The translations under genes and the position numbers were made by a program. Source: Homalodisca vitripennis (Eukaryota; Arthropoda; Insecta; Hemiptera; Cicadellidae). Taken from it: a stretch of DNA of 64,000 nt. The notes beneath the pieces were generated by a model that was not told the DNA's origin, did no database searches, and worked only from the letters and a program-made list of their open reading frames with translations. Positions 33,360 through 44,070 of the stretch are shown here, in pieces. Numbering within the stretch: position 1 is the first letter of the stretch; the number at the start of each line of letters is the position of its first letter. The stretch is taken from contig NC_060213.1 in NCBI RefSeq assembly GCF_021130785.1, positions 134,182,001 to 134,246,000 on the forward strand. Direction: 5' to 3'.

Positions 33360-34014
33360 TGCAAACGAACCAGAAGAATCATTCCTGAGTCAGAAAAGCA
33401 GAATGAATTGTGATAAATTTGCGTTTATGCCAATCCCTTATGTGCCGGGATTATCGGAGAAAATTAGAAGAGTAGGTAGAAAGTACAATATTAGAACCGT
33501 GTTTAAAACACACAATACTCTTAGACAAAGTTTTGTAAAAACAAAACCAAAAAATGGTACACAGGATTCCAAAAACTGTGTTTACAGTATAAAATGTAGT
33601 TGCAATAGGGAATACATAGGCGAGATAAAAAGACCACTAAACGTAAGGATACAAGAGCATAAAGAAAACACAAGAAAGGGTCTCACAGAAAAGTCAAAAA
33701 TTGCACACCATTGTTGGTCCGAAGACCATCATATGAATTGGGATGAAGCCAACATAATAAATCGGTAACCACATTTGTTCAAAAGGAAATTAAGTGGGGC
33801 AACATACATTAAATTGGCAGACCAACCAATCAGTCAACCATCAGTCGAAATTAGGCCGCTTTGGTTGCCAATTCTAAAAAATGAACGATGGCAAATGTCC
33901 GGAATATTCCTGTTTCCTTCACAATCCTTCCATCGTCAAAATAACCTTCAAACAAAGGGTATTTTTTTGTTAATATGGCTGGATCCAAGTACGATTACTG
34001 TGTCGACACACTAG
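33360..34014 (+). mobile_element. Penelope-like element remnant, C-terminal GIY-YIG endonuclease region
   Basis: The frame 33403-33768 reads IPYVPGLSEKIRRVGRKYN, then CVYSIKCSCNREYIGE (the GIY and YIG equivalents at 33580-33585 and 33613-33621), then RPLNVRIQEHKENT. This is the GIY-YIG nuclease domain found at the C-terminus of Penelope-like retroelements. A single TAA (33766-33768) interrupts it; the same frame resumes with FKRKLSGATYIKLADQP and RPLWLPIL, then NERWQMSG and FPSQSFHRQ, which is the DNA module repeated around the window. The reverse transcriptase is missing (5' truncation). Confidence 0.85.
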
Positions 34015-35295
34015 ATATAGCGCACTACGTACAGGACAAAGAAAATAGCACAACGGTGCTATTTCCTCATTTTAAATGTACCGTTGCAAAAGAAAAGATC
34101 TTTAAACTTATTATATTTTTAAATACTTGTTTTTGGTTTCACGTAAACTGAATTATGAATGTTTTCAGGACAGGTAATATGCGTTATTTAGTAAAGTTAA
34201 GGTATGAAAAGTGACTTTAATATTGATTTTATACTGTGGCAACTCCGTATTTCTCCGAACCCTTTTAAACCCTCAGTAGATATATTTAGTTTTAATGCCT
34301 ACTAATTGTACTACCCTAACTATTAATTTGATCCTTATTTTCAACAACTATAACTAATCACACACACCAGTCTCTTGACGAATGAAATCCACTAAAGAAA
34401 CGTTCGAAAGAGTGGTCGCGTCGTTTGTTATTGTTAATGTCAAGCTTACCCATTTGTCCGCGAGAGTTCAGCACTGCAACTGTGAGGGCCAGCCATATCT
34501 GCATCATTTATTACCGGAGAACAAATAGTATTATCTACACATGCTGGGAGGCGGACTAATAGTAGGCCCTGCTTGCAACATACGTTAATGTTATGTCAGG
34601 TGTCTCCATATCAGATCGGTGTCAGATGTATCCGGCCCACAGCCCCCTCGAGCCACCGACAGCCGCCATTAATATTTCTAGGTTATGTTTGCTCTGCGTC
34701 ATGGCGTTACCTATTCAGGAATCAAGTTTGAAGCGTCAATTTGAATAATTATTGTAGTTACCACCAATAGGTCAAACGAGACATTATGCTCTTCTAAAAC
34801 CAACAGGCCAAGTATTAATTAAACAAAACATATTTCTTATTTTCCTCAGACGTTCTATACAATATACACTGTGACCGTTTCATTTACAACGTAGGCTATG
34901 TCTAAGATGGGTTATGTTAGGTTAGGTTAGATTAGTTTAGTTATGTTAGCTTGATTAGGATACGTTATTTTCTTATTACGTTGGACTGTTTTAAACCAGG
35001 ATATGTTACTTGTGCCTTTAAATATTTAATTTTCTGGTTACAAAATATTTGATTATGTTAGGTTAGTTTTTATTTTATTACTATTAGGCTAGAGCGTAGG
35101 CTACGATTATAAAAATTGAATACCATACATATGTTAAAATAATAAATTTTTAAAATTTGAATATTAAAATACTACATTTTACTTGAGAAGTATTGTAATA
35201 CTTTTAATCCCGAGCAAGGATTGATACAAATATTTTCACAAAGTATGTAAACTTGTAAGAAGATTACTTTATGTTATCTCTGCCAAAAACAATGT
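34015..35295. other. no gene recognised
   Basis: 34430-34740 is GC-richer unique sequence. 34376-34420 has a weak hammerhead-like string (CTCTTGACGA..GAAACGTTCGAAAGAG). 34913-34945 contains TTAGGTTAGGTTAG. The rest is AT-rich. Confidence 0.4.
34913..34945 (+). repeat. short TTAGG-type run
   Basis: GTTAGGTTAGGTTAGATTAG matches the insect telomere unit TTAGG over less than three repeats, followed by degenerate copies. It is too short to claim a former telomere. Confidence 0.5.
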
Positions 35296-35350
35296 ATTGA
35301 ATCAAATCAAATCAAATCAAAATCATTTATTTCTCATTGACATTAACATG
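35296..35350 (-). mobile_element. LINE 3' tail fragment (minus strand)
   Basis: On the minus strand: AATAAATGATTTTGATTTG followed by further GATTT units, i.e. a polyadenylation signal merged into a short-repeat tail. Sequence to the right (35350-35540) may be its 3' UTR, but no reading frame was recognised. Confidence 0.45.
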
Positions 35351-35580
35351 TATCGAGAATTGTCAATATGTATAAAATAACTAAATACTAAAAATATTCT
35401 TATTAAAGTTTTGAATGTCTAGGTATTGTATAATTTATATAGTAATGACGGAATTTCACAGATTGCCGGTAACATACTATATGCCGATAAAAGTTGTTTT
35501 TTTATTATTCTCTCGGCGATTTTAGACTTCAAAGAATGTAAAATGTGAAATTTAAAATGCAAAATTATCTTTTAAAATTG

Positions 35581-36333
35581 TCATTTCCGTTGACACAACG
35601 CACCAGTTCATTTCCGTTGACACAACGCACCAGTTTATTTCCGTTGACACAACGCACCAGTTAATTTCCGTTGACACAACGCACCAGTTCATCTCCATCG
35701 ACACAACGCACCAGTTCATTTCCGTTGACACAACGCACCAGTTTATTTCCGTTGACACAACGCACCAGTTAATTTCCGTTGACACAACGCACCAGTTCAT
35801 CTCCATCGACACAACGCACCAGTTTATTTCCGTTGACACAACGCACCAGTTTATTTCCGTTGACACAACGCACCAGTTTATTTCCGTTGACACAACGCAC
35901 CAGTTCATCTCCATCGACACAACGCACCAGTTCATTTCCGTTGACACAACGCACCAGTTTATTTCCGTTGACACAACGCACCAGTTTATTTCCGTTGACA
36001 CAACGCACCAGTTCATTTCCGTTGACACAGCGCACCAGTTTATTTCCGTTGACACAACGCACCAGTTCATTTCCGTTGACACAACGCACCAGTTTATTTC
36101 CGTTGACACAACGCACCAGTTCATTTCCGTTGACATAACGCACCAGTTTATTTCCGTTGACACAACGCACCAGTTCATTTCCGTTGACACAGCGCACCAG
36201 TTTATTTCCGTTGACACAACGCACCAGTTCATTTCCGTTGACACAACGCACCAGTTTATTTCCGTTGACACAACGCACCAGTTCATTTCCGTTGACACAA
36301 CGCACCAGTTCATTTCCGTTGACACAACGCACC
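35581..36333. repeat. 27-bp minisatellite, ~28 copies
   Basis: The unit TTCATTTCCGTTGACACAACGCACCAG is 27 bp. Variants alternate (TTCATTTCC, TTTATTTCC, TTCATCTCCATCG), giving a higher-order pattern. Because 27 is divisible by 3, each frame repeats a nonapeptide (minus strand NWCVVSTEM in one frame, LVRCVNGNE in another; plus strand TQRTSSFPL). The minus frame is open from 36430 to 35552 (292 codons) and runs past both array ends. That is expected for a stop-free unit and is not by itself evidence of a gene. Confidence 0.95.
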
Positions 36334-36947
36334 GATTGAGAATTATCGATAGCGAATTCACCACCAACTTGTCCTGGAGCAGTAGAAATGAAGACAGTGA
36401 CGGTGTTATAGGGTTTAAAGTGGAACACAAATTTCTTGTAACATTGTCTCCGTGTTTCTCATGTTAGAATTAAACGGCCGACGTTTTTTCCATAGCCTTT
36501 CTGGTGGGTGGGGAGTGGAGGGGAGTTGTCCACTGTGGCAACCTAACGCGGCATTGTGTGCAAAGAGATCAGAGCCGCATCCTTCCCTAGGCATTACATT
36601 GTTTATCGCACATTTTCACATAATGCCGCACTGTTCGTGGTTCACAGGCCACACATTTGCCTACAGAACCGCGTGCGTGTAAGAGACAGAGCATCTGTCC
36701 TGTAGGAGATACTCGGGAAGAAAATGCATTTGTTGGTTACAGAATAAACGGTCAGTCCTTTCAGTGTGTGTGATAAGTTCAATAGGAACACCGAATTTAA
36801 GTTTTAGTCCAATAAATCATTCGGTTGTACTTCAGGTAACTTATGACTAGTAAAAGTCACTTATGTGACGTATGGTTTACAATAGAAGAAACCATATAAA
36901 GGAAGGAAGTATTAAAAACGTAGAGTTGGCGTGGTTTGTTTTTTTTA
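36334..36947. other. no gene recognised
   Basis: The flank 36334-36430 is open on the minus strand in two frames (one reads FISTAPGQVGGEFAIDNSQS) but I do not recognise it. The remainder is unique sequence with an unrecognised 76-codon frame (36452-36682). Confidence 0.35.
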
Positions 36948-37024
36948 TAAGTAAAGTAAAGTAAAGATGTCTTATTTTACCAGGCAAAGTTAGGGCTAAG
37001 AAGCCCCCTTTAACATTCACTAAC
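36948..37024 (-). mobile_element. 5S-SINE, 3' tail fragment
   Basis: Plus-strand AAGTAAAGTAAAGTAAAGATGTCTTATTTTA..GCAAAGTTAGGGCTAAGAAGCC is the 3' tail end of the 5S-SINE in reverse orientation. Head and most of the body are missing; a PLE terminal repeat follows at once. Confidence 0.7.
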
Positions 37025-37027
37025 TCT

Positions 37028-37265
37028 AAGTGCATGTTTTAGAGTTAGTGAAGTTGACACACAACATGGTGGTTGTGATTTCTGACATAGGCGTGTCACA
37101 ACGCTCTGGTACGATTTGTTTATTTTACCCTAGTTTGTAATTATGTGTTAGGTTAGTTATTTACCTAAAGAAGAGATCAGATTGCAGTGTTACTGATTTT
37201 TTTTGTTGCACTTAACGATGGCAAATCTCCGGAAAAATCCTGATTCCTTCACACCGTATTCGGTT
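37028..37265 (+). mobile_element. PLE terminal repeat, copy d (5' truncated)
   Basis: From GTTTTAGAGTTAGTGAAGTTG through ACACAACATGGTGG, CGTGTCACAACGCTCTGG and AGAGATCAGATTGCAG to AACGATGGCAAATCTCCGG. The distal half of the hammerhead-like core (GATCTCGAAACG) is deleted. Confidence 0.7.
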
Positions 37266-39554
37266 CTTTTTTTATTCTGCCATACTAGGCCAGAGTCTTG
37301 ATGTGATCTCTCATGAAGATCCGGAAACATCAATAATTAGCAATTAATTCATACTAGCAATTAATTAAGCAGGCACGGAGTCCATATTGACAAAGGTACG
37401 CAACTATCTTGTCCTGTCCAGCGATTATGGGTTTTCTTCCAGTATCTCCGAAGGATCTCCAACAAGCCGGCGCATGCGCACTACTCTTGTTGGCTAGTTC
37501 TATTGCAATAATTACTATATAGAGTACCTCCGACTTAGGGCCGCCGGCAAGGAACGGTTCGCAAGCAGCAATAAATCACACCTCGTCTGTAGTGCCCTGG
37601 GCGCATTGTGCGCAGTCTGGACTGCGCATGGGACTGCCTGCTCTTATTCTAATGCCTACTGTAATTTACGCCGCAGCTCACGAGGGGGAACAGTGTGGCG
37701 TACCCCAGGGCTCCGTACTCGCGCCGCTTCTGTTCCTCCGCTCTTGTTTCACTTTATCACGGCCGTGTTGCCATTAGGTAAACGAGGTCGTATAATTTCA
37801 CTCGCCAGTGTCCATTACTTTCCATAACACAACTATTAGTTTGCTCCTGGTAACGATGACGCGTTCCAGTCCGTTTATGTCGCGTCGGGAATATTTATCG
37901 GGGCGGGTGATTACCGTGACGTGTCATTCGAGGTTGTAATGGAACTTGACACGTTTTTCTCCGTATCCACTTACAGGTATATCAGCACCTGCAAGTTTTA
38001 TAAATACATTATCAAAAACTGATATTGAGCCCATTTGAGGAATTTACCGACCTACAACTCAAACATTCATGGTATCCTAAATCAATTACAGTATTCTTTA
38101 ATATGTATTTTATAATTAAGATGTTTGTAAGACTATTACTCAAATTAAAATACAATAAAAAGTCTACTATTGAATACACTGACACTAGTTATGAATTACT
38201 GTATTTCATATTGTACAAAATGTATCTAGCTTTAATTTGATTGGATTCATCTCTTTTATTGTAAGCCCCAGTCTATGTGAATTCCGATTTGAACATTGTA
38301 TGCAATGGTTGTATTGACATTCAGTCAATATTCGTAGTGGTTAGTCCTAAATTTCCAACTATACATTTATATAGTTTTAAAAACATTTCTCAACTAAAGA
38401 AATCTGCTTAAATTACACTCCAGATCTTTTGAAACTGCTTTGCTAAAACATTTCCTACTTGGAAATGTTAAACTCGGAGCATTCACAGCACGTTTCTATT
38501 GTTAACTTTGTTAACAACATAATATTTGCAGGATGCAGGAAAATTACATGCGCCGAATGGCATTAATTTCTCTGTTTTGTCTATTTACGTGGTACGTACA
38601 TTATTCCAAAGACTATCCAGACTATATCAGCTATGAAGAAAATCCGTTGTTGAGAAAACTCTGATGAAGTATTTTATGGTTAAAATGTAACATTTGCAAT
38701 GAGCTGGATTTTATTTGCAGAAACTAGTGCATTAAAATGAAAAACTAAAACTGATACATTATATTTAGCAATATCAACAGCAGACCATTATCCAAGTGGA
38801 ACAATCCACAAAGCATTCAACGCTGATGCCAAGCACTATGAATTATGCGCAATGCCTTTGTTGCTCCGAAGGTAGACAACTGTCCAGAAAAAGTGACAAA
38901 ACTTTGCTCTTCCTTAACAGTACAATCACAAGTAAGACAAGTAGCCTAACCTTCGCCTTCCCCTCATGGGAGATTGGTGTGGATCTGGTTACCTCACAGC
39001 GAGTTCAGGGTGAGTTAGAGAATCAGCTGACTTGTTGAATACCGACTAGGATCCTCCCAAAAAGCAAAATTAGTCCAACAAACGGGATAAAATATCCATC
39101 AGAGCTACAGAGGCTGCATGGAATCTGATAAACCGTTCAACTCCTCAACTTGATTACTGGAGTTATTATCCCGGTTTTTTTAAAAGGGTCAAGTAACGTC
39201 AAATTTGTGCAGAGTTGGAGTCCACCAGGACACATCTTTCTTTGGGTCCGATTTTACAAACTGAACAGGATTGTGAATTTCATCGTGAATTTAATTATAA
39301 GAATATAGTAAAGGTTCAGAAATACGTAAAAACAATATGTACTTTATTTGAACTTCTAATACAAACTCTGGGGGTTAAATTGATTCGTTTCTTTGTTTAA
39401 AGTTAGCTTTTTTGCAATGGAGCGATTACTAAGGTGCTAGGATTACCTGGAAGAAAGTGTTAATGGTAAAGTATCAAATTTGTACGGGGGAACATTTAAG
39501 GTTTTTAAGGGATTTATATAACTCATATCTAACAAACCCTGTTCAAATTTAGTT
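37266..39554. other. no gene recognised apart from a reverse-transcriptase remnant
   Basis: 37440-37960 is GC-richer, with a perfect GCGCATGCGCA (NRF-1/Ewg-type site) near 37472 and the reverse-transcriptase remnant at 37682. 38000-39550 is AT-rich with unrecognised short frames. Confidence 0.4.
37682..37738 (+). pseudogene. isolated LINE reverse-transcriptase motif remnant
   Basis: Nineteen codons read EGEQCGVPQGSVLAPLLFL, the GVPQGSVLGPLLF block of LINE reverse transcriptase. Sequence before and after is not reverse-transcriptase-like. It is one of the clearest of the six. Confidence 0.65.
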
Positions 39555-39900
39555 AACATTTCAAAACATCAAAAATAGGATACAAGATTTCGGACATTTG
39601 CCCTCGTTATGGTTACAAAAGGTATAGCCAACGTTTCGAGGATTGGATCTATCCTCATCGTCAGGTGGGGGAGGTATTAGTACATACAAAAATAAAGAAC
39701 ATAAAGAAGAAAAGAAGGGAAGATAAGGGTTCCCTGCTGGGAGTCTAGTCCAGGCGTTGTCACTGCAGAGAATGCAAGTCCCGAGCACAAGTCACGAGTA
39801 CGAGAAACACAATCACACATCATAACGATGGCAAATCTCCGATATCCTGTTATCCTGTCAAACCTTCCATCGTCAACAACAAACTTCACACAAAGAATCA
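39555..39900 (-). mobile_element. PLE terminal region, divergent subfamily
   Basis: The left edge has CGGACATTTGCC(C/A)TCGTTAT (minus-oriented copy of the terminal module). A minus-strand hammerhead-like core lies at 39631-39664. The right edge 39825-39895 has the module in plus orientation (AACGATGGCAAATCTCCG ... CCTTCCATCGTC). Modules at both edges in opposite orientation bracket about 230 bp of other sequence. Confidence 0.55.
39631..39664 (-). ncRNA. hammerhead-like core, third stem version
   Basis: On the minus strand: CTGACGA, stem GAGGAT-AGATCCA-ATCCTC (6 of 6 paired), then GAAACGTTGG. CTGACGA and GAAA fit the hammerhead consensus and ACGT is the minimal palindromic helix III seen in Penelope-associated hammerheads. 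Stem I pairing is unclear here. Confidence 0.5.
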
Positions 39901-40944
39901 AAAATATGCTTCCTTTTTAATGTTTAAATGATGGATGACATGACTTTTTAATTTTGTGAGATTAAAATGTATTATTAAATAGTATCGCTGTAATGCAGCA
40001 TGATGATGCTCATAAAAATCCCGTAACTAACTAGAAAAAAATCACAATTAATGAGTTTTTTATAGGAACCTAGAGATGAACATTTTAAAATGTTTCTGTA
40101 ATTTTAATATCTGGTGTGGACATTTAGCTAGCGAACAGAAGGGCAGTGACCTCATTTCTCCAAAGTAATGAGTGAGGTCATGGTATTTGGACGATCTCAT
40201 TACTGCCTAAGTGCGAACTCATAATGGGATCGTAAACTCATGAACGTGTAATTGCTGTCAAGGGTGCATTGATATCAGACCCCCGCTGTGCAGCTCCGCA
40301 CCCTGCTGCTATGTCCTCCATTAATCACTCGCTTTACTACCGATACCGATTTCACAGATCGACTATTAAACCGATTACTGCATGTCGATTGGTGGTTCCC
40401 GGCCTAGTACCTCCACAGCCACCGCCGCGTCCGTCGGCTCCAAGTCACTCATCCTGCCGTGTTTATGCAAATGAGGTCTATATTCTTTTAGATATCTGTG
40501 TAGTCGTAAAATTGATTTGTTATTACAGGTTCTTAAATGTTCGCATGGCTAATAATGACATACTACTGTAGTTAACAATTACTTAACAAGCTTGGTACGT
40601 ATTAGCCTAATGCTATTTAAATATCTATGAATAATATTAGTACCAATCATTTCATGTTGTACAATCGGTTTCCGTTTGGAATAACCCTTACAAACTTTGG
40701 TCATATCCTAAGGTATCTTTTCTGAGTACAAGAAAAATTAAAAAGGTTTTGATTATTCCGTGGGAAATGGTAGGCATTTGAAACAGAATTTAGGAGCTTC
40801 TTATAATCAGGCTCAAAGAAAAACAAGGATATACATTTATAATCTTTAAAAATCATCCATCTTCACTAGTCGCATATTAAATCCTCGTCCAATTATTTAG
40901 CCGTATTTTCCTGTAACATTAGTATAATCAGCATGTTTATAAAT
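39901..40944. other. no gene recognised
   Basis: 40260-40480 is GC-richer with a 100-codon open frame (40269-40571) that I do not recognise. The remainder is AT-rich. Confidence 0.4.
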
Positions 40945-40986
40945 TTAAAATAAAAATGGAACAAGTAGGTAGCCTTGAGGAACTCC
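40945..40986 (-). pseudogene. isolated LINE reverse-transcriptase motif remnant
   Basis: On the minus strand: DECGVPQGYLLVPFLF then a stop, starting just right of the stated span. It resembles GVPQGSLLGPFLF of LINE reverse transcriptase. Beyond the stop, IYKHADYT may be a decayed continuation. Confidence 0.5.
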
Positions 40987-43120
40987 ACATTCATCAAGTT
41001 GCCAAGATTTAATGAAAAGGCTTAATTATAACCAACTAAAATAAAAATAGGGGTATATGTGCAGGACTAATTTATGCTACTTGCATTAAAGCTATGAACC
41101 ATTTGCATTTATAAAGACTTGTAAAAGCGTCGAACCGACTATAAAGAGCAGTTTTTGTATTAATAGACTACATTTCACAGAAATACTAACTGGTAATATA
41201 ATACTTATAATTCAGTCACGAAACTAATTTGTAATAAAGATAGGTAAGCTTTTACAACAGTGGAACAAAACTTTCTAAAGCACAAGCTGAATTCAATGTG
41301 TACGAGACATGTTTTACTTATTCTGTATAACTATTATAGGTTGGTTATATTTTCAACCCAAATAAACTGTTATTACTTATCTACTTCTAACCAGGTGTAC
41401 CGTTACTGCAAACGTCATTATTAATATATATTTTGTAATAATAGATATTGTAATTTTATTAATGATACATTGTCGTTTGGAAAAACAATGCTTAAGATAT
41501 TAAAAATGCCTTAGGCTTGTATTTCTTTAAAACAAATAAAGTTTAAAGATAGAGCCAGAGTAAGAGAATTACGAGCATAGTAAGTTATGCAACAAGTACG
41601 ATCCTAAAAATCTCAAACAATATTAATATGGGGTTTATAAATTAACACCTGAAAACGAGAGTAGTTACCAACTTTCGAAACGTTGTGTATGTAATTTGAA
41701 ACACGTGAATCATGTTATTCGTCGTCAATAACATACATCAAACCATATTATGTTAATAGAGACACTGCAGATAAAAATTATACGCCCATAAAAATTATCT
41801 AAAGTCATATCGCAATATGAATACGAAATTGTTGGATTTTATCTAAAAATGAAGACATTTCTATTCAATCTCACATCTAGAGTCTACTGGCGCACCATCT
41901 AGCGGACGGAGTAAGCGATCAACCAAGCATTATCTATGCGGCAACCTTTGCACTTTTTGTCCTGCGTCCATAACCTACCCGTATAGAGCGCTGGTATTTG
42001 CATAGCTCGGGGCTGCGCGTACACTGCGCCTGCGCACACGCTCTACTCACACACTAGGCATGCGCATAAACACCCCACTCTATAAACATGTCCGGTCATC
42101 AATGCCGGTTTGTTTACGCTGCAGCTGTTTTGTATTGGGCTGTTTCCAGGTGGATGGGCACTAACTCGCGGTCTAACAGCTAAGTGTTTACTTGTTTTAT
42201 GGCAATCGATATATTGCACGAGAAGAACGCAATGTTACGATTCCAGAGGCAGTCATTTCACCCTCTTAACCGTGTTCTATTAAAGCAACATTGGCCGATC
42301 TAGAGGAACACTAAGGCTTAGTATGTTCTGCTTGATGGAAGTCACCAGGTTTTAGTATAAAAGACGTTTTTCATTCTTCCGCAGTTTTAATTTATTTTAA
42401 AGGCGATATCGTCAGTTATTGTTTACAGAAAAACATATGTATAAAATAGAAACAAAACATACGATAGAATATGTTTTGTACATATGTGCACTAGATTGTA
42501 AATAATAATTTGATATTGTTTATTTACATTATTCATGAAATCACACGCTCTTTTAGAATCACTATCGCAAAACAAAGTATGGTATGGATGGTTCTTGTTT
42601 AACAGAACTCGTGCAGCCTTGAAATTAAAACTCTGTCACAAAAGCATGGCAATGAATCTGAAGTAATCCAACAACTTGGAAGTTGAATTTTCTAGAATGG
42701 TTTGAGAATATGCTGTATTGGAATTGACACATTTCTGTTTCGCGTAACATTCGTTCGAGCCCTTCGGAGTGTTATTTTGATGAAGGGGTCAAATTTGGCA
42801 TTAAATTTAGATCAGACCCTCATAGTCAGAACCTCTCAAATAATCGAACTTTCGATTTAAACGTGCACTCTGCCACTTAACCTCTAATGACTTCGTAGAA
42901 TTAAAAGTCCTTCATTTTTCATCAGCCTTGTGAACTCTATGATTTTCCACTTGCAACTAAATTTACTTCAACTATTGCAATGATCCACTCAAAGCCTGCA
43001 ACTCTCAAGTCGGTGGTAACTGGTAATGCCATCGTGGAACGATGTAGCACAAGAGTTATGTGTAGTAAAAGTGCATGCTTACCTAAAATGGTAGCTCATA
43101 TAGTGAGTGAGAGGACGTAC
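40987..43120. other. no gene recognised; GC-rich patch near 41900-42150
   Basis: 40990-41870 and 42160-43000 are AT-rich. 41880-42150 is GC-richer with several GCGC(A/C)TGCGC-type words (see the separate entry). This would be intron upstream or downstream of the integrin-like exon if that call is right. Confidence 0.4.
41995..42072. promoter_or_regulatory. cluster of NRF-1/Ewg-like GCGC-TGCGC words
   Basis: TGCGCGTACACTGCGCCTGCGCAC and CATGCGCATAAA lie within 75 bp. NRF-1 (erect wing in insects) binds YGCGCAYGCGCR, and such sites favour promoters. No TATA box or transcript evidence supports a start site, so this is only a candidate. Confidence 0.25.
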
Positions 43121-43182
43121 CTTAGAGATGGAGGCGCCCAGGCCAGCCTGGCAGGAGCCTTGGCGGTGATATCCCCAGTTAC
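43121..43182 (-). CDS. single exon, integrin alpha beta-propeller-like
   Basis: On the minus strand a 62-bp segment has an acceptor TTTTTTGTCTGCAG before it and a donor (TCTAAG|GTACGT) after it. In the only sensible frame it encodes NWGYHRQGSCQAGLGASISK. The G-x-CQ-x-G-x-x-A-x-x-(S/T)-K pattern is what precedes the GAPGSxYWQG blade segment in integrin alpha chains, which are membrane receptors for extracellular matrix. The exon takes two bases of a split codon at its start and ends on a whole codon. Neighbouring exons were not found in the window, so they would lie across long introns. The short length limits certainty. Confidence 0.5.
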
Positions 43183-43384
43183 CTGCAGACAAAAAACCTT
43201 AACTGTTATAGCAATCCTTTCTAGTCAGCATAGCACAATAATATCGATTATATGAAGCAAGCCTTCGCCCGCATATTAACCGCGAAATTCGATTCTTGTC
43301 TGCCCTCGCTGTTACATGATAGCGGCTTTGAGCTTGAACACGCAAGAAATTTTGTAAGGGATGTGCAGTAATCTATTCATGCAA

Positions 43385-43890
43385 GAAGGCATAATCGATT
43401 TTGGCCATTGTACCTGCTAGGGAATTATGCAAATCTATTCACTCGTGGAAGGCATACTTGATTTTGGTCATTTTATCTTCAGTGAAATTACGCAATCTAT
43501 TTACGCAAGAGAAAAATCATTGATTTTGGTCATTGTACTTTCAAGGGAATTACGCAATCTATCCAGGCGAGAAAGAAAATTGATTTTTGTCATTGCACCT
43601 TCAAGGGAATTGCGCATTCTATTCACGCGAAGAAAGTATAATTGCATGTGGGTCATTCTAACTCCAAATAAATTACACAATCTACACAGGCAAGGAAAAA
43701 ATTTATTTTGGTCATTGTACCTTCAAGAGAATTATGCAATCTATTCACTTTTGGAAGGCATACTTGATTTTGGTCATTTTACCTTCAGTAGAATTACGCA
43801 ATCTGTTTTAAAAAAGAAGACATCATTCTTTTTGTCATTGTGTCTTCAGGGGAATTACGCATTACATTCACGCAAGGAAAGCTGGAATAA
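43385..43890 (+). repeat. degenerate ~62-65-bp tandem repeat, ~8 copies
   Basis: Each unit carries GATTTTGGTCATTGTACC, TTCAAGGGAATTACGCAATC and TATTCACGCAAGGAAAG-like blocks. Units are diverged, indicating an old array. It sits 200 bp from the integrin-like exon, on the intron side. The 167-codon open frame (43427-43930) reflects the repeat. Confidence 0.85.
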
Positions 43891-44068
43891 TTTGTTCTGT
43901 CAGTCCACAAAACCCCCGATAACAGACTGACCTACAGAAATGAAATTGTGCATGGCCCTTCAATTCTACAAAAAAAAAGATCGAGTTCAATGACGATGGA
44001 TGTCTCTTCAGAATGACCATCATTCGATCCATAGTGAAACCTATTACGCGACACGTGGACTGACCTAC
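43891..44068. other. no gene recognised
   Basis: Short spacer between the tandem array and the mariner element, containing an A-run near 43970. Confidence 0.4.
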
Positions 44069-44070
44069 TA

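Noticed and set aside
34913..34945. Interstitial telomere
   Set aside because: Fewer than three clean TTAGG units; such short runs are expected by chance and are common in insect DNA.
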